From contig LSYV01000054.1 of assembly GCA_001584585.1 (NCBI GenBank), positions 631,389 through 660,198 of the forward strand: 28,810 nucleotides of DNA, in the 5' to 3' direction. The notes under the pieces are model-generated. The model was not told the origin of the DNA. It made no database searches and saw nothing but the letters and a program-made list of their open reading frames with translations. The first letter of the stretch is position 1. Each line of letters opens with the position of its first letter. The stretch is from Gonium pectorale (Eukaryota > Chlorophyta > Chlorophyceae > Chlamydomonadales > Volvocaceae). Below, piece by piece: positions 1-9,590 of this stretch. The position numbers and the translations under genes are program-made.

Positions 1-513
1 CGTAGCCCTCTTAGCTGGTTAAGCGGGGGAGCTGCAGTGGCAGTAGTGTTTAACTACTGCAGAAGCCGCTGTTGGTGGGTAACCTTCGGCAACCAGGTGG
101 CGGCCGAGGATGGCTAGGATGGGCGGTGGTTAACTGGCCCTGTGTGTGCTCGTGCTTTTGCGGTGTGCTGTTCGCTGGCAGTGGCGTCTGATCAACGCCC
201 GTGCCGGCATTGGCGTCTGATCAACGCCTTTGTTCGTTTCGTGTGAGGGTCGCCTGTGTTCGGGCGATCCCGCGGGGGAGTGTTGAAAAGGGGTGGCCGG
301 GTAGCGGTCACGCCCAAACACCGTGGTTGTACGACAAACAAACAGTCTTAGCAGCTCACTCTGCTTGCTAAGTTACTTAGTTCGGAGCCTGGGTAAGGCG
401 AGACATATCAGCGTGAGCGTGGTTAACGCAGAGCTGTAAACGTCGCAGACTAGTCAAATATCAACAGGCGGTACACGGGGAATGTGTCAAGTGGCGTATC
501 GTGCGGTGAGGGG
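1..513. other. Non-coding flank of the RPA-like gene, with small hairpin and repeats
   Basis: I see no convincing exon here. An 8-bp perfect stem with a 5-nt loop lies at 40-60 (arms 40-47 and 53-60). Two copies of an 18-bp word (tggcgtctgatcaacgcc) lie at 182-199 and 211-228, 29 bp apart. Further downstream exons of the minus-strand RPA-like gene could lie here or beyond the window edge, but none can be tied to it by frame and splice phase. Confidence 0.4.
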
Positions 514-664
514 TTAGGCATAGAGCCGTAACAGGCCGGGGGGTGGAAAGTGTGTCCGTGGACTCTGTGCGTGTTGCAACATACGCCATGACACATGCGC
601 GGGGGCAAGGCAGGCAAGGAACGCCAGTAAGTATGCGCGGAGGCGAGGCCGTGCCTGTACTAAC

Positions 665-1146
665 CAGATGAGGCTGAGGTGGGTGATGATGGTCGTACGG
701 CCGCAGCGGACGGTCTCGAAGCGGTACGCGGCCGGGGCGGTGGGCGCCGCCTGGAGCGCCGCGGTGAGGTCGTCCACCTCGATGGCGTGCAGCGGCGCTG
801 GGAGGTCGGCGCCGCCGCGCAGGACGGACAGTACGACGTCGTCCTTGACGCAGGCTAGCATGGGCGCCGCGCCGGGGTCCGCGGTGGTGACGAGGACAGG
901 TACGACGTAGCGGCCGTTGCTGCCGGCCGGCTGGCTGTGGGCGGGGTGGCCGACACAGGCGGTGCGGTTGGCGGTGAGCGGGTGGGGGCAGCCCGGCTCG
1001 CTGCAGATGCGCTCGTACGCGATGTCCTCGACGCGGACGAGGAGGGTGCCCTCGTGCGGGCCGTCGTCGAGGTGGTTATCGGCGGTGGTCCGGTTTCGCC
1101 AGGAGAAGGGCATCTCGAGGGCGTCGGCGGCGTGGTCGGCAGAAAG
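665..1146 (-). CDS. RPA1-like zinc-ribbon OB-fold protein, internal exon of a partial gene
   Basis: The frame is open from about 1146 (after a TAG acceptor) to 665, where CTG|GTTAGT is a plausible donor; an in-frame ATG sits at 1113. The exon carries a C-x4-C-x10-C-x2-H cluster (ICSEPGC...TACVGH) preceded by a beta-like stretch (LVRVEDIAYER) and followed by RYVVPVLVTTADPG and MLACVKDDVVLSVLRG. In RPA70 the DNA-binding domain C has the same order: a beta strand, a C-x4-C...C-x2-C zinc ribbon inserted in an OB fold, then an (I/V)xVxxAD strand. The last metal ligand here would be His rather than Cys. Known for the family: ssDNA binding in replication, repair, meiosis or telomere maintenance, and RPA-like proteins encoded by Helitrons. 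The assignment to RPA-like OB folds is inference from motif order. The first and last exons are not identified. Codon use is GC-rich at third positions, unlike the shadow frames. Confidence 0.42.
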
Positions 1147-1502
1147 CTACGGGGATTTCTACCACTATCTAGCAACCTACATGTGTGTCTTCAAGAGTCG
1201 TTCAGCTGAATGAACTGAGTGCGTGGGTCTGGAGTTTGGATGCCTCTGACTTGGTGCACCTTCGGTTCACAGTGTCCCTGATGTCCCAGGGGTCGGTAGG
1301 TGTGGAAGACGCAAGCGGAAGGACGATGAGCAGTCCAAATAGGCTCCATACTATGAATGTTTGGATTGGCATATGCCCTGACCGAATTCGTGCGACAGAT
1401 TGTAGTCGAGTTCCGAGCCACATGCGCACTCGTCCAGACTTTGTCGCGACTCGCATTCCTCTACTTGCATATGTTTATACTTGTATAATAATTGTAAAAA
1501 GT
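1147..1502. promoter_or_regulatory. Spacer between divergent RPA-like and DUF2256 genes
   Basis: The stretch is more AT-rich than the flanking exons, especially 1465-1500 just upstream of the DUF2256 ATG. It could hold promoters for both directions, although upstream exons of the RPA-like gene might also fall here. No exact TATA box or named operator can be supported. Confidence 0.25.
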
Positions 1503-1796
1503 ATGCCGCGTGGAGTTAAGAAAGAACACTTGCCAAGCAAAGTTTGCGCCACATGCGCACGCCCGTTCAACTGGCGCAAAGTGTAAGCGTGCAGTAAACA
1601 GCGCTACATGTAATCCTATCGCGGTAGCTGAATACCTGTGCCCCGCGACAGGTGGGAGAAGTGCTGGGACGAGGTTCAGTGCTGCAGCGACCGTTGCAAA
1701 GCCGAACGGAAGCGGAAACAGCAGCAAGCCAATCGCGAGGGACGCCTCGCTGCTCCTGAAACTGCGGAGGCGCCCCTCGCGGCACCACCCGAGTGA
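1503..1796 (+). CDS. DUF2256 small zinc-binding protein
   Basis: There are two exons, 1503-1582 and 1652-1796, joined across a 69-nt intron (donor GTAAGC, acceptor CGACAG), giving 74 residues. The start MPRGVKKEHLPSKVC is the hallmark of the DUF2256 family and lies at the first ATG. Four cysteines form two CxxC/CxxxC pairs (CATC in exon 1, CSDRC in exon 2) with the conserved Arg-Pro-Phe-x-Trp-Arg-Lys and Trp-Glu-x-Cys-Trp-Asp-Glu-Val between them, so a small zinc ribbon is likely. The tail after the second pair is basic, then Ala/Pro-rich. An alternative donor two bases earlier (GTGTAA) breaks the reading frame, which supports the chosen one. The family is found in bacteria and plants and has no established biochemical role. 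The stop codon lies 3 nt before the ATG of the next gene, so both may be read from one mRNA. Confidence 0.85.
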
Positions 1797-1799
1797 CCC

Positions 1800-2663
1800 A
1801 TGGGCGGCCTGCTGGACCTGCCAGATGGGCCGCTCGCGGCGGTGATGCAGCACCTCGACTGTGAGCGCTGGTTCCGCCACATGCTGCGCTGCTTTGACCG
1901 CTCCGTCATCGCAACGCACCCTGCCTTGCGTGTGCTCCGAGGAAATCAACGATGGACATGCGATCGCCGCTGGGCCTTGAGGCCAAACATGCTCATGTCA
2001 TAAGCACAGCCTGTTTCCTGTACCGTGCACACCGCAGGGCTTTCTGTCCTTCGGCTGTCTCTGTGCAGTCACGAAGCGTGTCGGCGGCTGGGGGCCGTCG
2101 CCAACCTGTGGGGGCAGCTGGCGGAGCGCGTCCTGGCGCTTCCTCCTCATCAGCCCAGAATCTATCCGGGCCCTGCGGTCGGATCGCCGACTGATATCAC
2201 CTTAACACGTTCCGCACCCGGGTCGAGCGATACGTGCACAGCAGCAGTCCTGGAGCCGAAGTCAACGGAGGCGCTGGCGGTGCCAAGCGGCGCCGCCCGA
2301 GCGGGAAGCGACCCGCGTGGTATGTCCGCCAATGGCGGCGACGACAACGCCAGGGTTGCTGAGTCCCAGCGCCACCGCGCGGCGTTGCTTGGGCTCGCGC
2401 GCTTCAGCCGCTGGCACCACCACAGCGGGCTGAGGCTGGCGCGGATGGGCGGTAGCCCGCCGTCCACGCAGGCGGCTCGGGAGGCGGCTTGGCGAGCGCC
2501 GCCGGCCTGCGCGACACGCTGGAAGGCGGACGGGGGTGATGAGCGCAGCGGGATAAGCCCATTGGCCCTGACTCCAACGGAGCTGTACTGGTTGAGGGCG
2601 TGCGACGGCTCAGGTGCGGAAGCCGAAAGGGAACCGGCGTCGCGCTGTAACATAACTGCCTGA
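1800..2663 (+). CDS. F-box protein, 3' part uncertain
   Basis: Exon 1 (1800-1860) ends at GTGAGC and exon 2 starts at 2038 after CCGCAG; the 177-nt intron closes phase 1. The joined N-terminus contains a textbook F-box: LPDGPLAAVMQHLD, then WLSVLRLSLCSHEACRR, then ANLWGQLAERV, that is LPxxxLxxVxxxLDxxxVLRLSxxxxxCRRLxxxxxLW. F-box proteins bind SKP1 and bring substrates to SCF ubiquitin ligases; no substrate-binding repeat is visible. The same frame stays open to 2663 (228 residues), but its later part (Ser/Ala/Arg-rich) is not convincing. Two other frames look better there: one reads WRFLLISPESIRALRSD around 2130-2185, the other YHLNTFRTRVERYVH around 2195-2240. A frameshift, sequencing error, missed intron or pseudogene would explain this. 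The gene starts 3 nt after the DUF2256 stop. Confidence 0.6.
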
Positions 2664-2876
2664 TTAGTCAGTCCAGGTAGGTCGCGAGGCCCGATCACGC
2701 GTTCCGGCACATGCTCCTCAAGCGGCGTCGCGTCGCGCAAGCTCGGAACCATGCGCAGCGCCCTCGTGCCGTCCTTGATGGCCCCTTCTCCTCCTGGCCT
2801 TGACCTATGGCTAACCGTTTTCACACTGTAGTGCTTGCCCAGCCCAGTTCCTTCCCGTTTGGTTTGTGTCTCTGGC

Positions 2877-4797
2877 ATGCCCGGTGTAATGCGCGCCTCC
2901 ATTCTTGCTGCCGCAGACATCCGGGTGCAAGGCGCCGCGGTGCGCTGCTTCGCCGCGGTCCGCACGCCCTCGGGCGTTCCTGCCAAGACGCTGGTCGTAC
3001 TGGGGCTCCAGGACAAGCCCGTTGCATGGCTCTACTCCTCAGCGACGCCGGCGCGTCCCAGCTGGCAGCAGCGTGCGTTGGGTGACAGCTTAACCAGACT
3101 TCAGGCCTCCGGCAGTGATAGGCAGACGTGCGGGCTGCTGCGCGGTGCAGAGGTGCCGAGGCTCCGCACGACTGGCGCTGGGGGCGAAGGAGCTGCCTTG
3201 GAGCTGCCGAGCGCGCAGCTAGCTGAGGTGTGGGTCCTACCGCAGGCACTGGCCGCGTGGGAGCGCCCTCCCGCCGCAGACGCAGACGCTGCCCTAGGGG
3301 CTGCTGGCGGACTTAGTCGAGGGATTGGGGACGGAGGAGGCTCAAGCACCGGGGGAGTGGAGACGCCCCACGCCGACGGTGGTAGCGGCGATGGGCTGGC
3401 GGCGTTGCTGAGGGCGCTCGTGGCGGCGGGGCGCGAACGCACGGATACCGTGGGCTCCCTTAGCTTTCTGCCTCGGCGGGCGCCGCCGGCCGCCGCGAGT
3501 GCGGCGCATAATCTCCGCGCGATGCGGATGGCCGGCGCCTCTGTGCTGGACCTGGCCGGCATCCTGGACGGACCGCCGCCGCTGGCAGCTGCAGCGGGGC
3601 CTGCCGATGGCCGCATCGGTAAAGGGCCGCGGCCGCTGAGACCTGGAGCAGCTGCAGCGGCCGGCCGCGACGTCAGCTCGGGGGCTGCCCCCGCCCCGGG
3701 CGCCGGATCAGTGGAAGCGGCAGAGTGCCAGGGGCGGAAGATACGCGTGGAGGGACTGGAGCAGGAGCTCCGGGAGGAGCTGCGGGCGGCTGCGGAGAGG
3801 GATGGCGGGGGCGGCGGGAGAAGCCAAGCTGGCGGAGGCGCCGCCGTGAGCGCATGTCTGCGGCGCATCGTGTCGCGACTGCCCAGCGTCTGTCCCGACG
3901 TGCAGATCTTGGTGCTGCCTGCCGTACTGCCGCGAGCGGAAAGGTGGGCGCTGAACTCGTGATGGTGGGGGGCGTGGACGGGTGTAACCCGAGAAGGCCT
4001 TCGCAATCGCCCGGAACGCCACGTGCGTATGAGTTGGGCCTCGTTGCGTGAAGGGCTGCGATGCAACCTGTCCAGCGCAGCGGTTGCAGGCGACGGCTAC
4101 TGAGCCGTTGCTGTGAGGCGGCAGCGGCTGGGGCTGTTCCATTTCGCGATGCCTTTTGACGGTAACGAGGCCCTTCGGTGCTTTAACGGCAGAGCCTCCA
4201 TGCTTACGTCCTCGAATGATCTCCCGGCCTACTGCCCTAGAACGACTTTCAGGCTTGCCGTGGCATCTGTACTTTTCCGGCCTTCCAGCCTGAACCCAAT
4301 GTTCAAGTCTCGTGTGCCAAACGTCGCCGCCACGGCCCTCCGCTGCACAGGGCTGTCCGCAACACGCCCACTCGCACTGGCGGCTCGCGCGTGACGGCTC
4401 CCCGCCTGCTGCAGCTGCTGGTCCCCGTGCTGAGCGAGGTGGGCCAGACGGGGAGCGCCAAACGGTAGCATGCCGGCGTGACGGAGTCACGGGGAACTTG
4501 CAGCAACCCCAAGCTCACGCCCGTTCGGTCGGTTTGCCGCGCATCGCACCCTGCTCGCGGGGCCCTTCCAAACGCGTTTAGACGTGCATTGCGCAGGTGC
4601 GCCAGGCTCTAGTTGCGCGGTGCGGAGCAGACGCCAGGGCCCGGCCGCCGGCGGTGCCGCACCTCGGGGCGGTGGTGATGGTGCTGGAGGCGGACTGCGG
4701 GGCGTACGAGCCCGTGCTCAGGCAGCTGGCGGCCTCCACCTTGGACCGCTGCACGGGCGAGGACACTGAAGATGCCGACGGCAACCTCGGCGAATGA
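2877..4797 (+). CDS. Uncharacterised protein, about 451 residues
   Basis: Three exons fit: 2877-3943 (donor AAAG|GTGGGC), 4351-4438 (acceptor TGCACAG, donor GAG|GTGGGC) and 4597-4797 (acceptor GCGCAG, stop TGA). All phases close. The start is the first in-frame ATG after the upstream region; ATG 2889 is an alternative. I do not recognise the family. Visible features are a possible globular N-terminal part with hydrophobic strands (residues 1-60, including KTLVVLGLQDKPVAWLYSS), a long Gly/Ala/Pro-rich disordered middle, a charged possible coiled coil near residue 300 (IRVEGLEQELREELRAAAER), and a hydrophobic C-terminal region with PRLLQLLVPVLSEV and HLGAVVMVLEADCGAYEPVL, ending in an acidic tail. 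No signal peptide or membrane segment is evident. The C-terminal helices could be an interaction surface, but no function can be assigned. Confidence 0.6.
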
Positions 4798-6166
4798 TTG
4801 GGTAGAGGATGGGATTAAGTTGACCGTAGATGGGCATGTTCCTTTGCTGTGTCATGCTGTTTCTTGGATTATGGACAGCAAGGGCGTTTTGGGCAAGCAG
4901 AATGGTGCCGTACCCGTGATATGCTGCTTTGTACCGTATGATGCGGACGTGGTGCGTAGAATAGCATGGGGGGCGAAGGCTGACATGGAAGGCTGTACGT
5001 CTGTAGGCTTACCCCATGTTGTGCTGCCTGTATGCATTTGGAGATATCAGCAAGGACTGACTAATGTGCCTATGCGGTCCCGCCACGCCGTGAATGTTCA
5101 TGCAACACGCGGATCAAGAAGAAATTCAGCAGCTGGCAGTACGCTCAGGGCCTTATGCCGCGCATGCGCGGTCAGCGCGCCATTCATCCAGAGGATAAAC
5201 ACCAAAAGGAAAACCTCGTTTCTCAGTTACAGGTGGCGCCACGTTGCGTCCATGCATCTTCCGTTCGTTCCTATTGCTGCTGCTGTCACCGTCAGGCGCA
5301 TGTTGCCTGCCTGAAACACACGGTTGCAGCACTGTTTGTCTGACTAGACGGTACGGCGCTTGCAGTGAAAACTGCAGGCCCTAACCTCGCGTCCTGCATA
5401 TTCTTGCGATCCCTATCGTATACTACCGGCATGTCCATGTACCACTCGCGCACACGACCTCTCCGCTCCCATTGTAGTGGCATAATGGCTTAGACACCTG
5501 GGGGAAACAGCGGATGTTATCGCGCGTAACCTCCCCACCTGGAGCACGGACCGCTCCATTCTTGCAAGGCGCCCATCTGCCTGTGCAGAGTCGGAGGTTA
5601 GACACGCACTGAAGCAATCTGAGCCTGGGACAGGCGCGTAAAAATGCATGCGCTGCTACCGCATTTCGCTCATCCCACGTGAATTCCCGCAGGACCCCTC
5701 TCGGCATACCCCATACCTTGCCCGCGTGGCTTGGCCTTTGCCGCATTCCGGGGTGCAGTGTGGTCCAACGACCTAGAAAAGGGCAGTCAACAGTGTTTGG
5801 CAGGGTCCCATCCATGCATGTTTGCAAGAACACCCAGCTCCAGTGTAAGAATATTGCGGTCCCGCTCTCATACGCAACAAACCGATCGACGAGGAGACTG
5901 GACGATACCAACATGTCTACATCTGCGAGCACAGCGATAAAGCACACAAGGCACGTCGTAACCACGGCGCATCGGCCTGCGGGGCGCAGGCGGCGTTGGT
6001 CCGAGGCTTTGGCAGTAGGGCTAGGAGGCATTCAGAGGCGTAAGAGCCCAAGGCATTGCAGACCGAGCTACAGGCTCTGTCCCTCGCCAATGTGGAGACG
6101 GCAGCACCCCGCGCCAAGGCTCTCCATTGCAGTGCTGTGCGCAGCCCTGCAGCAAGCCCCAGCTCT
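4798..6166. other. Non-coding spacer between convergent genes
   Basis: This should contain the 3' UTR of the gene ending at 4797 and that of RBM39, whose stop is at 6167. Base composition is lower in GC than in the exons. Several open frames exist (the longest on the minus strand at 5423-6031), but none has exon-like codon use or a recognisable domain. I see nothing else in it. Confidence 0.5.
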
Positions 6167-8609
6167 TCACTTCTGAGGGAGCTTGAAGTGGCTGTTGTAG
6201 ACCTGTAAGAATTGGTACTCTGCAAGGATCTGGCGACCGCCATACCAGCGCCCGTGGAGCGCCTTGTGGGCGGCCTCAGCTGCCTGCGTGGTCGTGAACC
6301 GGAGGTACACGAAACCCTGCACGAAGGGAGCAATGGCATAAGGACAGAAAGTGAAGCTGAGGACCCTAAGGCTGGGATTGAGAGCATGCGACACCAACAA
6401 CAAACATTGCAGGTACCTGGGCATACGGTAGAGCGTTCTTACCCATAGGGCTTGGCTACTACGACATAGTACACGATAGCATCACGGGAACACCAAAAAG
6501 CCTGCGCATAAAGAGACCAACATCCTCATGTCCGTTTAGATGCTACACGTCAAACCCACCGCATGCCGAAACCATGGCATGCTGCCCTATGCACAACCGG
6601 TTGCAGTCCCCGAGCTCGCACACGGCACAGCGCTCACCTTAGACCTGGGGTCCACCCACACGTGCACCAGCTCCCCGAAGCGCGAGCACTCCTCCCGCAC
6701 GTCCGCCTCCACCTCAACCGCGAGCTCCGCCGCAGCCGCCGCCTGCGCGGCCGCGTCGCCTGCCGTCGAGGCCGCGTCAAACATGTTCTTCAGCATTAGG
6801 CAGGGCGTGGGGATGGGCGAGCTGGGGCCCAGAACGCCCTGCTGCAGCAGGACCACGGGGTCCATGGACGCCTGCGCCGCCGCAGCGGCTGTGGTGGGCA
6901 CACCAGTAGGCATGACGTGCGTCGCCGGCGCCGGCAGGCCGGCAGCCCCCGCCAGCTTGGACATTAGCGCCACTCGGCTCTGTGCGCTCATCTTAATGCC
7001 ACCGCCCTCCTCGTCCTCGTCCAGTTCGCCCGTCGTGACAACGGCACCCTGCGTCGCCGTCGTGGCAGCGGCGGCAGCAGACGCCGACGGCGCGACGGCG
7101 GCCGGCAGCACACCCGCCGCGCTTCCAACAGCCAGGCCAGGCACGCCCAGCGGCAGCGCGCCGGCGCCCGTCAGCAGTGCGGCAGCAGAGCCCGCCAGAC
7201 CCAACGCCGGCGGAGCGCACGCTGTCACTGTCAGGTGGCCGTCCATTAGCTTGCGGCCGTGCCAGTGAGCCATGGCGCGCGCCGCGGCATCCATAGCGGA
7301 GAATTGGAGGTGCGCAACGCCAGTGCTGCGACCCGTCGCGTCACGGACCACCTGCGCCGAGGTGAGGGAGCCGAAGGGCGCAAACAGCTGCTGGATCTCG
7401 GCCTCGCCCAGGTCCTTGTGCAAGCCGCTAACGTTGAGCCAGCAGGGCCCGCCCGCGGTCAAGGAGGCAGCCGCAGTGGCGCCGCCGCTGTTGGCGTCGC
7501 CAGAGGCGAGGGAGGAGAGCAGCTGCTGCGTGGCGGCCTGCGTGGACTGCTTCTGCTGTTGCGCTGCCTCCCATGCCATGTTCTTCTCAGCCTCTGACGC
7601 CTGCAAGAGGAGGCGGAGAGGAGAAGTTGCGTGGCCGTGATGACGGGCAGGATGTTCAAAAAGAGCGATGGGGTTGCTGAGACCCGAGCTCGTCGCCTCG
7701 AATGTCGTTGGGGGTATGGACACGGCTCACGCTCGAGGTTATGGCCACCCACCCGCCGCCCATACCCTACCCACCTTGACCATCACCGGTTGCCCCTTTA
7801 GGATGTTTCCTGTGAGGGCTACCGCGGAGATGACCTCATCCACTTTGCTGAACTCGATGTACGCGAGGCCTCGGGACTTCTTGGTGTTCTTGTCGGTGAT
7901 GAGCTTGATGTCCACCACGCGCCCGACCTATGTGATTGTAAGACCAGCGTTTTCAAGCGCTCAAGCTCATGCCAAAATAGTAGACGCCTCCCCCTCCCAC
8001 ACACTCACAACCATGAAAGTCCTTACCTTGGAAAAGAACTCAAACAGGTCGCGCTCATCAGCACGGAGGCTCAAGTTATAGGCGAAGATCGTGCGGGTGG
8101 CGCGCTCAAGCTCGCGCAGCTCGCGCTCCTTCTCGCGGGCCAATCGCTCCGCGGGCGGCGTTGGTGAGCGCCTGCTGGCGCACATGCAGTAGATCACAAC
8201 AATCAGGAATAGAAGGATGGATTAGCGGGTCAAAGCGCAGTTGGGACGCAACAGCAAGATGGAGCTTCTAGTAGGTCGCCCCGCACCTGCGAGGTGGCGA
8301 ACGGTCCCGACGCGAAGAGCGGTGGTAATCCGAGTAGGAACGTGAACGGTCCCTTGAACGGTCCCGCGAGCGGGACCTCGAGTAGCGCCTGCGAGAGCGG
8401 TCACGAGAGCGCGAGCGGGACCTCGTCCTGCGCGACCTCGAACGCGACCTTGACCGCCGCCTGCGGTTGTTGTCCTCATCGCTCGTGGTGCCGCCTGCAG
8501 ACTTGCCTCTGGCTGGTGGAGGCGGGAGGGATGCCGCAGGCCTGCTGTCCCCGCGCTGCGCGTCTACTTGCCGCTCCAAATACTCATACTCGTCGTAAGC
8601 TGCAGCCAT
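6167..8609 (-). CDS. RBM39: RBM39/CAPER-type splicing factor (RS domain, two RRMs, UHM)
   Basis: Five exons (8287-8609, 8027-8171, 7775-7927, 6638-7600, 6167-6316) close in phase and give 577 residues, near the usual 530. Order: an Arg/Ser-dipeptide RS domain (about 50-105); a basic helix before RRM1; RRM1 (about 120-207, RTIFAYNLSLRADERDLFEFF and GLAYIEFSKVDEV); the family linker ASEAEKN; RRM2 (about 259-332, CWLNVSGLHKDL and GVAHLQF); an Ala/Gly-rich linker with ALMSKLAG; then CLMLKNMFD leading into a C-terminal RRM3 that is a U2AF-homology motif (about 455-570, ADVREECSRFGELVHVWVDP, GFVYLRF, ALHGRWYGG). RBM39 is a nuclear factor that binds U2AF/SF3B1 ligand motifs and helps choose splice sites. 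The UHM R-x-F motif reads Arg-Trp-Tyr (551-553). Exon 2 has a tandem CAGCAG acceptor (8178-8172). The 5' ATG lies in a good context (cagccATGG is absent on this strand, but it is the only in-frame ATG). Confidence 0.93.
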
Positions 8610-9590
8610 GGTCGACCTGCAGCGGACTGCTAGCCTATTGGTATCAAGTGGTTTGCAGAATTGCTTGCTTAGTGAGAATTGCTTGCTTAGTGAGAAGGTA
8701 AGCTCCGTTCAGCGTATGTTTGTCTGATGAACGTACACACGCACATATCAGGATGTGTGGTATGGCTGGGTCGAGCATTTGCCTGCTTCTAGCAGTGCCG
8801 TACAACCCGTACAACCCGTACCGACACACATACACAGACACACTCCAATCTCCCAGTGGAGCGTGACGAGGCCACAAGAAGACGCCAACAGGCCACCCGA
8901 CTCCACTGTTAGCCTATGTGGCACGACACGGCAGAGAGGTGCAGACGCCAACCATGCCGTGTTACCGTGCAGGCGAATTTGCGCCTTGCTCTTGCAGAAC
9001 TATGCTACGCGCGGCGCACAGTCGCAGTCCTGTGCTTATGAGGTCTGCATCCGCATGACGTCGAAACCAAGCCTTAAGAGGCTCCGCCCCATCGACCCCG
9101 CGGCTCCAACTCCGCGCGGCCTTCATACCGGGATCGCCAGTTGGCAAATGCCAAATCCGTTCGCCGGATCCTTCATGGTTTGTTTCACAGATGACGCGGC
9201 GCGGCACAAAGGCGAAGCCGGCGGTTGGAAGTATCGCCGCCTTCAGTCACGTGTCCACGATGAGCGCCATCACGCGCTGTGGAATAACCCCACTATCCGT
9301 ATGCACAAAACGCTATCCACTCCACGCTGAAGCAACAACGATACCCTCGGCCGGTGAGGGGATGCAGGAGCTCACGACACTTGCCAGGCTATCCGGTCAT
9401 GTGAACCCCACACGGCGTCGCCGCTGCCATGCGCCTTGCCCTCCGGCCGGGGGCGTATGCCACCACCGCCGGCGCCGCCAGCACCCCACGCTAGCGCTCA
9501 GACGCGCCCTGAGACACACGCCGCACGCCGCCACGTTTGGGCCTCCCGTTCCAATGCTCCTTCCCTTCGCATCCCCTGCTTCCACTCCCT
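8610..9590. other. Upstream region of RBM39 and 3' flank of the phosphatase gene
   Basis: Both flanking genes are on the minus strand, so the RBM39 promoter and the 3' UTR of the next gene should lie here. No coding exon is convincing. It contains an exact 18-bp tandem duplication at 8658-8693 and a short tandem cluster of gtacaaccc near 8799-8820. No exact promoter motif can be supported. Confidence 0.4.
8658..8693. repeat. 18-bp tandem duplication upstream of RBM39
   Basis: The word gaattgcttgcttagtga occurs twice head to tail at 8658-8675 and 8676-8693 without a mismatch, about 50 bp upstream of the RBM39 ATG. It is probably in the 5' UTR or core promoter. Replication slippage is the simplest origin. 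Confidence 0.9.

Noticed and set aside
40..60. Perfect 8-bp hairpin that might be a tRNA anticodon arm or terminator
   Set aside because: The loop lacks U33 and no acceptor or T arm fits; rho-independent terminators do not apply to a eukaryotic nuclear genome.
3101..4066. 321-residue open frame on the minus strand
   Set aside because: It is the antisense shadow of exon 1 of the 2877-4797 gene; GC-rich third positions open the opposite frame, and the product is low-complexity Ser/Pro/Ala.
5423..6031. 202-residue open frame on the minus strand
   Set aside because: It lies in the 3' flank of RBM39, has mixed codon use, no domain and no splice context. It is probably chance openness.
6540..7268. 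242-residue open frame on the plus strand
   Set aside because: It is antisense to the RBM39 exon encoding RRM2 and the linker.
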